DNA of 64,000 nucleotides from Prevotella sp. P2-180 (GCF_002251435.1 NZ_NPJI01000065.1:1-64000); one strand, 5' to 3'; counted from the stretch's first letter, positions 1 to 10,100 are shown. Notes: generated by a model not told the origin, from the letters alone. Made by a program: numbers and translations.

Positions 1-2
1 CC

Positions 3-1331
3 CGAGGTCAGGGCGTGAGGGAATGCCTTGACCATGTGGGACCGGAAAACCTGATGCCAGCTTTGTTTACCATAACAGGCACTACAAGCGCATTGGCATC
101 GGAGGTGACGGTGGAGATACATAACAGAGTGCATCCTCTTAACCAGATTGTTGTCAATATTGGTGAGGCTGCTTCAAAAAAAAGTCAGATGGACGAAATA
201 TTTAACGAACTGGCTTTTGAGTTGGTGGAGGAAAAATGGAGGATAGTGGAGGAGGAAAAGAAATGGAGAATGGAGGCTAAACGAGACCGTAACGCCAAGA
301 AACAAAAGGACAAACCAAGATTTCCGCTCAGGGTGCAGACGCTCAACACGACCGTGGCTAACCTCGCCGAAAGACTGGAGGACATTGACGGAAAGCGTGC
401 CATCTCGTTTACGCCGGAGATAGACATCCCGTTGACAAAGTGGGGAAGGAACGGCACAAACGAGTTTTCAACCATGCTACGCCTCGCCTATGACGGTACC
501 ACCTACGAAAGGGAGGCAAAAAGCCTCGAGGCTGCAAACGTTCACATTAGAAGCTTGCAGTGGACGGTGATAATGTGCGGTCAGCCGGAGTCGCTGTATA
601 AACTGATGTCTGACCTCACCAACGGTCTGCTGTCGAGAACTGCCATTGCGAAAATGCATGACAATACTTATGACTTCTATAAGGTCGACCTTCCGTTTAC
701 TGACGATGAGAAACGCAGAATTCATGAGGTGGCGCATCTGATTGGACTGATGAGGGGCACGATGGTGCTTCCGGTGCTGGAGGAAAAGAGCATAAAGTGG
801 TCGGACAATCTTTGTAAGCATGCCTCCAAAGACGGCAACGATGTGCTTGCACGATGCCGGTTGCGCGACAATGTGATTGCCTACCGCATGACGGTTTGCC
901 TGATGCTGTTTAAGGTGGCTGAGAGGCTGATTAACGAGCATGGATATGAGGGGGCGGAGAAGGCTCTGGTGGAAAATCCTGACATCACAGCCGAGCTGAT
1001 AGTGGACGAACAGACGCCTGCAATGCTCAAGGTGTATCAAAACATTGCCGACTACATTGTGGACATGGAAATGCTCTTTTTTGGCGAAAAGATCAAGGCC
1101 AAGTACGAGGACAAGAACTGCCGGGTGTTAGGTGATGAAAGAAAGTACCGCACCAACAACGACACCATCTACGAGTGTCTGCCAACAGTTTTTTCGAAAG
1201 ACCAGCTTGCGCAGCAGTGTAAGATAAACACTGGGGAAGACCCGACAGAAACGAAGGTGTGGAGCATGTTGAGAAACTGGAAACGACAAGGGCTTATCGT
1301 GTCTCAGGGTAACGGATTCAAGAAGAAATGA
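3..1331 (+). CDS. DUF3987-family protein, 5' end outside window
   Basis: The frame is open to the left edge, so the GTG at 15 is only the first start-like codon seen and the gene almost certainly begins upstream. The visible ~440 residues resemble the C-terminal part of DUF3987 (primase/helicase-associated) proteins, which in Bacteroidales often sit beside a CHC2/TOPRIM primase, as here. A charged, Lys/Glu-rich stretch lies near residues 70-100 and the C-terminus is basic and ends in three lysines. No Walker A is visible in the part present; it may lie upstream. The stop codon overlaps the first ATG of a heptamer repeat that leads into the primase gene. Family assignment is from overall resemblance, not from a decisive motif. 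Confidence 0.6.
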   Translation, partial: RGQGVRECLDHVGPENLMPALFTITGTTSALASEVTVEIHNRVHPLNQIVVNIGEAASKKSQMDEIFNELAFELVEEKWRIVEEEKKWRMEAKRDRNAKKQKDKPRFPLRVQTLNTTVANLAERLEDIDGKRAISFTPEIDIPLTKWGRNGTNEFSTMLRLAYDGTTYEREAKSLEAANVHIRSLQWTVIMCGQPESLYKLMSDLTNGLLSRTAIAKMHDNTYDFYKVDLPFTDDEKRRIHEVAHLIGLMRGTMVLPVLEEKSIKWSDNLCKHASKDGNDVLARCRLRDNVIAYRMTVCLMLFKVAERLINEHGYEGAEKALVENPDITAELIVDEQTPAMLKVYQNIADYIVDMEMLFFGEKIKAKYEDKNCRVLGDERKYRTNNDTIYECLPTVFSKDQLAQQCKINTGEDPTETKVWSMLRNWKRQGLIVSQGNGFKKK

Positions 1332-1390
1332 AGAATGAAGAATGAAGAATGAAGAATGAAGAATGAAGAATGAAGAATGAAGAATGAAGA
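1328..1390 (+). repeat. Tandem heptanucleotide repeat (ATGAAGA), 9 ATGs
   Basis: An almost perfect array of the 7-bp unit ATGAAGA starts at the stop codon of the upstream gene and runs into the primase start. ATGs fall every 7 nt from 1328 to 1384, so they cycle through all three frames. All but the last two open only a five-codon peptide ending in TGA; only the ATG at 1377 enters the primase frame. Confidence 0.95.
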
Positions 1391-2357
1391 ATTGGACAGA
1401 GCTCGTGCTACGCCTATTGAGGAGGTGGCAAAGCGACTGGGAATGAGGGTGGTGCGCCATACGGCGCTCTGCCCCTTCCACAACGACAAGAATCCGAGCC
1501 TGCACTTCCACCGTGGCAAAAACCGATATAAGTGTTTTGCATGCGGGGCAAGCGGAGATGTGGTTGACTTGGTGATGAGATATAATAATCTGGGGTTTAA
1601 GGAGGCGGTAGCGGAAATACTGGAGAAGAAAGGGGAGATATTGGAGGCGGATGATTGCCACGATGCCTCGCCACAAAAAACTCTGAAAACTCCCGACATA
1701 GAATATCTCTCTACACTGATAGCCCATCCGGTGCTGACGGTGGATGCAAGGCGGTTTCTGTTTGACGAGAGGAAGATTGACCCAAGGGTGGTGGAATGGT
1801 GCGGTCTGACGAGCATTGACGTGCCTACGCCTTGCTGGCGCTGGGGCAAGGCTTTCTACGACGCTCCATCGCTGCTGATTCCATACCGCGACGTGGACGG
1901 AAGGCTGCTGACGGTGCAAGGAAGAAGGTTAGAAGAATTAAAAATTAAAGAATTAAAAATTAAAGAAATGGGCGATGAAGATTCAAAACATTATACTCCT
2001 CGATTCCGTTTTCCTCCTGGGTCGCAGGTGGGAATGTATAACAAGCCGGTGTTGCGCAGGTTGGGGGAGGGCGACGAACTTTGGATTACGGAAGGGCCGT
2101 CGGACTGTTGGGCAATGTTGTCGGCCGGGAGGAAGGCGGTGGCAATACCGTCGGCTACGAGTCTGACGATGGACGACATAAGACTGCTGACTCACGGACT
2201 GCCTGACGGCGTGTCGCTACACATGGCTCCCGACAACGACCGTCCCGGCATGGAACTCTTCCAAGACCTAAAACGGCATTTCCCGCAGATGCAGGGGCAT
2301 GTGCTGCCCGACGGAGTGAAAGACTTCGGGGAGTGTTGGAAAGATGGATTGTTTTAA
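1377..2357 (+). CDS. CHC2 zinc-finger / TOPRIM primase-like protein
   Basis: The protein has 326 residues. A CHC2-type zinc finger is formed by Cys32, His35, Cys53 and Cys56 (CPFH...CFAC), the DNA-binding finger of DnaG-type primases. A TOPRIM fold follows, with the acidic Glu near 239 (TEGPSDCW) and the DxD pair near 286-288 (PDNDRPG). It is much shorter than chromosomal DnaG and lacks its C-terminal helicase-binding domain, so it is probably an accessory primase acting with the adjacent DUF3987 protein. The start is fixed by the repeat: only the ATG at 1377 is in frame. Residues about 186-205 are an insertion made by an in-frame AT-rich duplication. Confidence 0.85.
   Translation: MKNEELDRARATPIEEVAKRLGMRVVRHTALCPFHNDKNPSLHFHRGKNRYKCFACGASGDVVDLVMRYNNLGFKEAVAEILEKKGEILEADDCHDASPQKTLKTPDIEYLSTLIAHPVLTVDARRFLFDERKIDPRVVEWCGLTSIDVPTPCWRWGKAFYDAPSLLIPYRDVDGRLLTVQGRRLEELKIKELKIKEMGDEDSKHYTPRFRFPPGSQVGMYNKPVLRRLGEGDELWITEGPSDCWAMLSAGRKAVAIPSATSLTMDDIRLLTHGLPDGVSLHMAPDNDRPGMELFQDLKRHFPQMQGHVLPDGVKDFGECWKDGLF
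1935..1964 (+). repeat. In-frame 15-bp tandem duplication inside primase gene
   Basis: Two perfect copies of the 15-mer GAATTAAAAATTAAA (1935-1949, 1950-1964) encode a repeated ELKIK. The sequence looks like the AT-rich 7-8-nt fillers found between genes elsewhere in the window, but it sits inside a coding region and keeps the frame. Confidence 0.9.
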
Positions 2358-2401
2358 CATAGTTTTACTACGATGAAGTACAATTTTACGACAATTATTC
2401 G

Positions 2402-2410
2402 TAACTTTGC
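2402..2410 (+). promoter_or_regulatory. Bacteroidetes -7 box for PCMD operon
   Basis: TAACTTTGC fits the TAnnTTTG consensus and lies 19 nt before the ATG of the lipoprotein gene. The -33 element is weak (a TTT run upstream). Confidence 0.6.
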
Positions 2411-2428
2411 AGCGATTTATTAAGCATT

Positions 2429-3613
2429 ATGAGTATGATTCGATATAGAAAACCTTTTTTATGGATGACAACAATGGCACTGTCGTTAGTGTCGCTCTCG
2501 TCTTGCTTCAAGGACGAGGCGCCGAATGCGGAATGCGACATAACAAAAGCATGGATTCATGTGGATACCCCTGAGGATATGTTTTTCCAAACTACCGATA
2601 CTGCCATCAACGTGCGTTACGATATGAACGAGATTTTGTTCAGAGTGAGGCGAAAGACTGACGTATCCTGTCTCGCTCCTTGGTTTGAAATAACCCCAGG
2701 GGCAAAAATATCGCCCGCCAACGGTTCGGTGCAGGACTTTTCTAACGGACCGGTGACTTACACCGTGACCTCTGAGGACGGAAACTGGAGCCGACGATAT
2801 GCGGTGACGGTGAGCCCTACCACGATGATTGTGCCCGACACCATCTCTTTCGCCTTTGAAAACGCGAAGGTGTACACCGACTCGAAGACCAAGGCCACCT
2901 ACTACAAATGGTATGAAACCGACGAGAACGGCAATGACATCGAATATTGGGCTAACGCCAATGCGGGATTTGCCATGAGCAAGTCGAGCGCGGCTCCGGA
3001 GGAATATCCTTCTGTCGCGGTGGACGGATATGAAGGAAAGTCGGTGAAGCTCACCACAAGCAGCACCGGAGCCTGGGGAGAGATGGTGAGAAGGCCATTG
3101 GCTGCCGGCAACTTCTACATAGGGGAGTTTGACGTGTCGTTAGCCCTCATCAACACCTTGCACTGCTCGCGCATGGGGCTGCCGTTCACAAAGAAACCGG
3201 TGAAGGTGACAGGCATGTACAAATACAAGGCGGGAGACGTGTATTGGGACTACGTGAACTACAAGAAGGTGGAGAGGCCCGACGTGAAGGACGAGGCGGT
3301 GATATACGCCTCCTTCTACAGAAACCACGACGATGGCGGCAACCCGGTGATGCTCTATGGCGACGACAGCAAGACCAACCAGAACATCGTGGCTTTTGCG
3401 AGTGTGGAAAAGGTGGCTGAGACCGACGTCTGGACTCCGTTTGAGATGACGTTCACATATTTCACCGACATCGATATCGACGAGCTGGAGAGAAGGGGAT
3501 ACAGCCTCACGGTGGTGTTCTCGTCGAGTGCCGCCGGCGACTACTACAAGGGTGCTCCCGGAAGCACGCTGATGATAGACAATGTAAGAATAATCTGTGA
3601 AAGCGAAGAATGA
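2429..3613 (+). CDS. PCMD-domain surface lipoprotein
   Basis: The N-terminus is a lipoprotein signal with Cys26 after Leu-Ser-Ser. The Cys is followed by Phe-Lys-Asp-Glu, an acidic patch typical of Bacteroidetes lipoproteins exported to the cell surface. An immunoglobulin-like segment follows, and the C-terminal ~250 residues match the PCMD family (putative carbohydrate metabolism domain), a beta-sandwich fold seen in envelope proteins of gut Bacteroidales. It is the first gene of a three-gene operon: its stop overlaps the next start by 4 bp, and a second PCMD-type protein lies further on. Binding or processing of glycans is an inference from the family name; no catalytic residues are recognisable. 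Confidence 0.75.
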   Translation: MSMIRYRKPFLWMTTMALSLVSLSSCFKDEAPNAECDITKAWIHVDTPEDMFFQTTDTAINVRYDMNEILFRVRRKTDVSCLAPWFEITPGAKISPANGSVQDFSNGPVTYTVTSEDGNWSRRYAVTVSPTTMIVPDTISFAFENAKVYTDSKTKATYYKWYETDENGNDIEYWANANAGFAMSKSSAAPEEYPSVAVDGYEGKSVKLTTSSTGAWGEMVRRPLAAGNFYIGEFDVSLALINTLHCSRMGLPFTKKPVKVTGMYKYKAGDVYWDYVNYKKVERPDVKDEAVIYASFYRNHDDGGNPVMLYGDDSKTNQNIVAFASVEKVAETDVWTPFEMTFTYFTDIDIDELERRGYSLTVVFSSSAAGDYYKGAPGSTLMIDNVRIICESEE

Positions 3614-4362
3614 GTATGAAGAAGTTTTTATTTACAATGCTGATGGCAGCATGTATATCACAGACGATGGCAAGTGAACTTTCCGACAACTTGAACTATA
3701 CGTTCCGAATAGGCTATAACATAGGTGGAAACGCCCCTGTGGGAATGCCGGAAACCATCAGAAGCCTGAATAGTTACAACTTTGAGCCAAACATTAGCCT
3801 CGGACTCGACCTGTGGAAGGACATCTGGGGAAAATGGGGCTTGCTCGCCGGAGTGAGACTGGAAAACAAGGGTATGAACATTGACGCCACGGTGAAAAAT
3901 TATCACATGGAGATGGTTCAGGGTGGAGAAAGGCTTGAAGGTATGTATACCGGAAAACTCGTGACCGACTGCAACCAGTGGATGCTCACAGTGCCTGTGA
4001 TGGCTACTTTCCACACAGGACGCTTCCTTCTGAAGTGCGGACCTTACGCCTCGTATGTGGCGAGCAAGAGTTTCAAAGGTCACGTATATGACGGATATCT
4101 CAGAACCGGAGACCCGACGGGCGACAGGGTGGACATGGGACCTGAAGGGGAAGGAAACCCCACCTATGACTTCAGCGGACAGATGAGGCGATTCCAGTTT
4201 GGTCTGAACATAGGAGCCGACTACAGGATCGGAAGCCGAATAGGTGTTTCTGCCGACTTGGCTTGGGGACTGACGGGATCGTTCAAAAGCTCTTTCAAGA
4301 CCATTGAGCAGACGCTGTATCCTATATATGGGACAATAGGACTGACGTATAAACTGAAATAA
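3610..4362 (+). CDS. Outer-membrane beta-barrel protein (PorT-like family)
   Basis: The protein has 250 residues: a cleavable signal peptide (first ~21 residues, ending Met-Ala-Ser), then alternating short amphipathic strands, a hallmark of small outer-membrane barrels of the PorT/OMP_b-brl_2 type. Strand motifs such as GLLAGVRLENKG and the final aromatic-poor strand GTIGLTYKLK support the barrel. The start overlaps the stop of the upstream PCMD lipoprotein gene (ATGA), so the two are probably translated together. It could anchor or help display the neighbouring PCMD proteins; that is inference. Confidence 0.7.
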   Translation: MSMKKFLFTMLMAACISQTMASELSDNLNYTFRIGYNIGGNAPVGMPETIRSLNSYNFEPNISLGLDLWKDIWGKWGLLAGVRLENKGMNIDATVKNYHMEMVQGGERLEGMYTGKLVTDCNQWMLTVPVMATFHTGRFLLKCGPYASYVASKSFKGHVYDGYLRTGDPTGDRVDMGPEGEGNPTYDFSGQMRRFQFGLNIGADYRIGSRIGVSADLAWGLTGSFKSSFKTIEQTLYPIYGTIGLTYKLK

Positions 4363-4393
4363 CGCATTTTTTTTCAATTTAAAACTAAACAAT

Positions 4394-5893
4394 ATGAAAA
4401 AAGTTTATCTAATTATTGTAATGGCCTTGGTGGCTATGACTTCATTTGCAGAGGACTATGTCTGCGGTATGGCTATGGACGTATATGGCGAGCCGCAAGA
4501 CTTCAATACAGTGAAAATCTCTTGCGTTAAGAATGGAGCAGGAAAGTATGACATCACACTTGACAACTTTTCGTTTGGGACAATTCCTGTAGGCACCGTG
4601 AACGTGAATAACGTTGACGTGGTGGAAGAGGAAAAAGGAATGGTCCAATTACACTCTGAGCAAAGCATAAGTATCGCTATTATGCCTGGCTTACAAATTC
4701 CCTTGGTGCTCAATGGCACGCTGATCGGCAAAGACATCTTTATACATCTCGACATCCCGGGTGTGGGTGTGAAGTTGCTGCTTTCAAGCATTGGAACACA
4801 ACTGCAGAACGGAGGATTTGAGGAATGGCACAAGGTGAACGTATCTGACGCTACTGAGAACGAGCCAAACGCATGGCACCACATCATGAGCGCAACGGGA
4901 GATTTAGCAAGCATTGTAAATAATAAACAGCATGTGTTCCCCACCGACGATGTGAGACCTGGAACAACCGGAATAAAGGCAGTGAAGATGGAGTCGAGCT
5001 CCGTGTTGGGCGTTTCTGCCAACGGAACGATAACCACTGGAAGAATGAAGGCTGGCTCGTTAACTGCTTCTGATCCAAAAAACTGTACATTCATGGACTT
5101 GTCGCTTACCGACGTTGACGGCAACGGACAACTCTTTGCCAACAATATTGCTGGAGAGCCCACGGCTCTACATTTCTGGTATAAGTTTAAGATGGGAGCA
5201 AGAAACACTGGCAATGCAGCTAACAAGACTGCATCGGTGAACGCATTGCTGACCGACGGAACATACTGTCAGGACCCTGCCGACAAGGAGTACAACAACA
5301 TTGTGGCTGTGGCTAAGGATGTGACATCAATGGGCGACACCAATGGGGAGTGGAAGGAGATGACTGTGAACTTCTCCTATAAAGACGTGGATGTATTTCC
5401 AGCTTCGCTGCTGATAACCTTCTCGACATGTGCCGTGGCTGGAGGAGGAAGTAGTGACAACAACGATCCTGACGTGCTTTATATAGACGATGTGGAGCTG
5501 GTTTACGCTCCGCTGCCTGTTGCCCTCAACATCTTCGACATTCCTGTGGAAGGCTTCTCTGCCGACAAAACGACATACAACGTGACTGTACCGGAAGTGC
5601 CAACCGACATGGACATCGACTTTGAGTGTGAAAACGGCTGCTCCTACTCGCTCTCTTCATTCAACGACCAGAGCAATGTGCTGACGGTGAACCTGTATAA
5701 CGAGGACTTGAAGTTTCAGAAGGCCTACACGTTGAATCTCACCATCGACCCGACGGGTGTGGAGAACGTTAATAATGTGACAAAAAAGACCGTGGTAAGC
5801 CGTGTGAACTTGGCTGGACAGCAAGTGAAGACCGCTCGGGGAATAACCATTACGAAGTATTCTGACGGTACCACGGAGAAGAGGATAAAGTAA
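4394..5893 (+). CDS. Secreted calycin-like/PCMD protein with T9SS-like C-terminus
   Basis: The protein has 499 residues and begins with a classical signal peptide (cut after Ser-Phe-Ala near residue 19). Residues ~20-130 resemble the calycin-like beta-barrel domain of Bacteroidales secreted proteins. A PCMD-type domain (beginning GGFEEWHKV) spans about 138-370, followed by an Ig-like segment. The last ~45 residues (VVSRVNLAGQQVKTARG, ending in basic residues) resemble the C-terminal sorting sequences of type IX secretion substrates in Prevotella. It lies 31 bp after the barrel gene and is probably the last gene of that operon. The substrate is unknown. Confidence 0.65.
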   Translation: MKKVYLIIVMALVAMTSFAEDYVCGMAMDVYGEPQDFNTVKISCVKNGAGKYDITLDNFSFGTIPVGTVNVNNVDVVEEEKGMVQLHSEQSISIAIMPGLQIPLVLNGTLIGKDIFIHLDIPGVGVKLLLSSIGTQLQNGGFEEWHKVNVSDATENEPNAWHHIMSATGDLASIVNNKQHVFPTDDVRPGTTGIKAVKMESSSVLGVSANGTITTGRMKAGSLTASDPKNCTFMDLSLTDVDGNGQLFANNIAGEPTALHFWYKFKMGARNTGNAANKTASVNALLTDGTYCQDPADKEYNNIVAVAKDVTSMGDTNGEWKEMTVNFSYKDVDVFPASLLITFSTCAVAGGGSSDNNDPDVLYIDDVELVYAPLPVALNIFDIPVEGFSADKTTYNVTVPEVPTDMDIDFECENGCSYSLSSFNDQSNVLTVNLYNEDLKFQKAYTLNLTIDPTGVENVNNVTKKTVVSRVNLAGQQVKTARGITITKYSDGTTEKRIK

Positions 5894-5898
5894 AGAAG

Positions 5899-7158
5899 TT
5901 ACAGGAACGGAGCAAGTAGATGGGCAAACCAGCCTACAAACTTTTTCCATGGCGACCGCATTTCATCCCAGAGAGGCTCGGTGAGATAAAGGCTTTTCCG
6001 CTTGTCGAGGTCGAAGAGACGCGATAGCTCTCCTGTGGTGCATGAGTCGAGAATGACCGCATTTTCCTCATAGTCCCACCTCAGGCTTCGGGAGTTGAGG
6101 TTTGCACTACCCACGGTGCAGAACATGCCGTCGACCATGATGACCTTTGTATGGTGGAATCCCGGTTGGTATACCCATATATGAGCTCCGTTTTTCATCA
6201 GCTTATGAGCATTGTAGAATACGCAGTCGGGAGTAAGCGGGATATCGCTATGCTGGGAAATCATTATTTCTACCTTAACTCCACGTTTTACCGCTTTTTT
6301 GAATGCCTTTTTCAGTTTTCGGTTAAGTGTGAGATAAGGGTTCACCAGTTTTATTGAATCTTTTGCCGCATTGATGGCTTCGAGATAGAATGTGCGGATG
6401 ATGTCGGGCGAGGTGTGTGGTTCGCGGTTGATAATGCCGATGGTCTTGTGTCCGGCAGTGGCGGTGGTGTCGGGTTTGAGATGGCTGAATGTCGATGTAT
6501 GACAGAAATACTCCTCGCCGGAAATATCCTGTTTCGACACCTTGTTCCATATACGAAGGAAGATGCGCTGCAGCTCATCCACCGCACAGCCTTCTATGCG
6601 GCAGTGCATGTCGCGCCATTCGCCCACTTGCTCTGTGCCGTTGATATAATAGTCGGCCACATTCATTCCCCCTGTATATGCAATTGTTCCGTCGATGACC
6701 ACTATTTTCCTGTGGTCGCGACAGAACACATGGTTTACCCAGGGGAAGCGAACGGGGTCAAATTCGAATATTTCTATTCCGGCATTTCTCAGTTCCTTGA
6801 GATGGCTCTTTTTCAGCGGCCGGTTGTTGGAGTCGTTGCCGAAGCCGTCGAACAGAGCCCTTACTTTCACACCTTCTTTCACCTTTGTCTTTAGCAAGTC
6901 GAAGAGCAAAGACGCAATGGAGTCGTTGCGGAAGTTGAAATATTCCAGGTGTACATGGTGGCGTGCCTGTCTGATGGCTTTAAAGAGGTCGTCGAATTTT
7001 TCCTCACCGTTAGTAAGCAGTATTACGGAATTGTTGTTAGTGAACTCTACTGCCTTTGCTTCGAGCACATGTCTTATGGTTGAGTCACTCCGCTGCCCGC
7101 CATAGGCCTTTGCCATGACGAGCAGCAGGCAACAAATAGTCATTATGTTGCGTATCAT
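5899..7158 (-). CDS. Exported phospholipase D / cardiolipin synthase-like protein
   Basis: The protein has 419 residues from the preferred start. Two HKD motifs are visible, HRKIVVID near residue 150 and HTKVIMVD near 335, each followed by a Gly-containing strand (TGGMN; GSANLNSRS). This is the complete active site of the PLD superfamily, which includes cardiolipin synthases. The ATG at 7158 is chosen over one 150 nt upstream because it overlaps the stop of the regulator gene (TAATG) and opens directly into a hydrophobic signal sequence ending AKAYGG. Most cardiolipin synthases are membrane-anchored by two helices; here there is a single export signal, suggesting a periplasmic enzyme. Substrate unknown. 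Confidence 0.85.
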   Translation of the reverse strand: MIRNIMTICCLLLVMAKAYGGQRSDSTIRHVLEAKAVEFTNNNSVILLTNGEEKFDDLFKAIRQARHHVHLEYFNFRNDSIASLLFDLLKTKVKEGVKVRALFDGFGNDSNNRPLKKSHLKELRNAGIEIFEFDPVRFPWVNHVFCRDHRKIVVIDGTIAYTGGMNVADYYINGTEQVGEWRDMHCRIEGCAVDELQRIFLRIWNKVSKQDISGEEYFCHTSTFSHLKPDTTATAGHKTIGIINREPHTSPDIIRTFYLEAINAAKDSIKLVNPYLTLNRKLKKAFKKAVKRGVKVEIMISQHSDIPLTPDCVFYNAHKLMKNGAHIWVYQPGFHHTKVIMVDGMFCTVGSANLNSRSLRWDYEENAVILDSCTTGELSRLFDLDKRKSLYLTEPLWDEMRSPWKKFVGWFAHLLAPFL

Positions 7159-10100
7159 TATTCTTGTTTCCTGTGCAGGAGTCTGTATTCGAGTGGCGAC
7201 ATGCCATATTTCTCCTTGAAAATGGTTATGAAGTTTTCGGCTGTGACGAATCCTACGTTTATGGCAAGCTCGCTGAGGTTGATGTTTGTACGTTCCAGAA
7301 GAGTACAAGCGTGCTTTAGTCTCAGTTCCCTTACCAGTTCTGCCGGAGTCTTTGAGGTGATGGCCCTTATCTTTCTGTAGAAAGGCACTCTTCCCATACC
7401 CATTGCGGAAGCCATTTCCTCGAGGTTGATATGTCCGCGGCTCATGTTCTGCAGCACGTATTGTTCGATGTTTCTTATAAGCTGCTGGTCCATGGAGTCG
7501 GTCATAGAGTAGTCGCCAATGGTTTCGCCGTTATTGTAGAGGCTGAGTTGGGCGTTGAGTCTTTCCTGTGCCTTAGCCTTTTCCTCTTCTTCCTCCTTAC
7601 GCTTTTCCTCCATCTTGCGTGCCTCTTCCATTGCTGCGCTTGTTTCCTCGTCGGAGATGTCGTCGTATTCAACGGTGGCAGTGGTCATACTAGAGCTGTA
7701 GCCTTCGAGTCGTCGTGTCTCCACACCCTCGATAACGTCGCAGAGTCCTTCGGCTGGTGCAAGACCGAGCAGGCGGTTGAAACGTGTGGCAGCTTCGTGA
7801 AGATTGAATGGCTTTGAGAGATAGTCGTCGGCAGAGACGGTGATGTTTCTTCCTGCCATTTCCGCAGCAGAGAGCACTCCGTCTGTCATGAGCACGAAGC
7901 GGATGTCTTGGTACAGCTTTTCGGTCTTTATCTTGTTGCACAATTCGCTTCCTGTCATCATAGGCATTTCCTCTTTCGCTACCACAATGTGAGGATGCAG
8001 CACCTCGAGGTCGTTGTAGGCCAGTGTGGTGTTGTCGTAGGTGTATACATTATATATCTCTCCAAGACGGTTTTTCATGAATTCGAGGAATTCCTTGTTG
8101 GTGTCGACGATGATGATGGTGTATTGCTGAGTGACGAGTCCGCTCTTTCTTGGTCTAACCATGTCAGCCGTGAGTTCTTCGTCGGTGTTTTCAAGCAAGT
8201 TTACCTCGCCACGGTCGTTAAGTTGCAGTCGCTCCTCTGCCACTGTCACGGCCTTGGATTCCGGATTTTCGAGATACATCTGCATTTCAGACACTCGTGT
8301 GATGATTTGCAGCATCTGGAAGTGTAGGGAGTTTACCTGTTCCTTTATCTCCACACTTTCTGCTTTCTCTGATATGGCGCCAATGATGGATGCCATTCGG
8401 GCCATGGGTTGTCGGAGGTCGTCGCTGGCGAGTTTCACCTCGTTTCGCTGGCGTGTCAGTTCAGAGATCACCGTTTTCTTTTTGTTCCAGAGATAACGCA
8501 CTTGTTTTACTATGGTGCGATAGATGAAAATGGCGAATATTATGACAACGATATATATCAAAAACATCCACCACGACAGCCACCAAGGACTTGCGATGAC
8601 TATATCGAGCACACGTTCCTGCTTGCTCACGGCTCCGTCGGCACTGATGGCCTTTACGTGGAGTGTGTATTTCCCGCTTGCCAGGTTGGTGAAGGTGACA
8701 CCATGGGTCAGGGCGTCGCCATTGCGCCAGTCTTCGTCGCGGCCTTCCATCCAGTACATAAACTGCAGTCGTTCGCTTTGGTTGTAGTTGCCTCCTGCAA
8801 ACTTGATGGTGAAGGTGTTTTGCTTGTTGGACAGTTCAAGCACACTGCTTTCGTTGAGAGCTTGTGGCAGTATTACAGTGCCGTTATATTCGTGACCTGT
8901 CTGTATTTCTGTCTCGCCTATGAAAAGCTGTGTCAGGATGACTCTCGGGAGGGTGCGGGTGTTGGCTTTTTCACGCTCGCGTGTCCAGTTTACGCCATAC
9001 AGTCCGCCGAGCAGCACGTTGCCGTCTTTCTTGGTGAGGATGGCGCCCATGTTGAACTCGTTGCTCTGAAGTCCGTCGCTGATGTCGTAGTTGTAGAGTC
9101 CGTAGTTGAACTGCTTTTCCTTGTCTATACGTTGCACCACCACTCGGCAGACGCCATTGCTTGTGGTGATCCACATGTTCTTGTTTTTGTCTTCGGTGAT
9201 GCCACAGATGCAGTTGTTGCAGAGGCCTTCGTTTTCGGTGATATAGTTAAGGCTGTCGTTGGAGAGGTTGAGCACGTTTACACCTTCGCGTGTTCCTACC
9301 CAAATTAGTCCTCGTGAGTCTTGTGTGACTGTTGTTATGTAGTCGTTGGTGAAGGTCATGAGGTTTGTGGAGTTACCGGTGAGGAGTGTTTTCTCTGTGG
9401 TGGAGAGATTGAGTATCATGAGTCCTTCGTTGGTGCCCACGAGCAGGTTGTTGTTTTTGCCGTAGTGAAGTGATGTGATGTTGTTGGTTGAGAGTTTGCC
9501 GTTCTCCTTGGTGTAGGTGGAGAAGGTGTTCATCCTTGGGTTATAGACCTGTAGTCCTCCGTCGGTAGCTATCCAGAGGCTTCCTGTCTTGTCGGCACAG
9601 AGGGCGTTGATATGGTCGTTGATGATGGTACGTCCGCTGTCTCTTGCAGCCGAGTAGAATGTGGTTTCGCCGTTGAGTATTCTGGTGAGTCCGTTTTGTT
9701 CTGAACCCACCCAAAGGCTTCCGTCGGGAGTAGTGGCCATGGTTGACACTTTTTGGCTTGCCAACGGTCCGTCGTAGCCAACGATGCCTTTGTTGGAAGT
9801 TCCGAACCATACTTTTCCGTCTTTGTCTTGTGTTATGGCTGTGATGTCGCCGTACAAGCCTGAGTCGAATTTGTATATGCCTTTTCCGTAGTATGCCACA
9901 CCGGCTTTTTCTGTTCCCACCCATAGCAGGTCGGTGTCGTCAACGTATACGCTGAGTATTCCTGTAACATCGTCGGTGTGTAGTGATGAGTTAGCGCTTT
10001 GTGGTTTTACGGGTTCTATCTCGTGGGTGTTGACATTGATTCTCAGCAGTCCTGCCCTGTCTGTACCTACCCAGATATTACCTTTTCTGTCGCCAGCCAT

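Noticed and set aside
1328..1390. Heptamer array as a possible CRISPR or VNTR-coded peptide
   Set aside because: The unit is only 7 bp with no spacers, and no frame stays open across it.
7159..7308. 50-residue extension of the PLD-like protein
   Set aside because: It lies inside the regulator gene; the ATG at 7158 gives a signal peptide and a TAATG overlap.
8409..9308. 299-codon plus-strand ORF inside the hybrid regulator gene
   Set aside because: Antisense shadow of a clear propeller domain; its composition follows the codon bias of the real gene and it matches no family.
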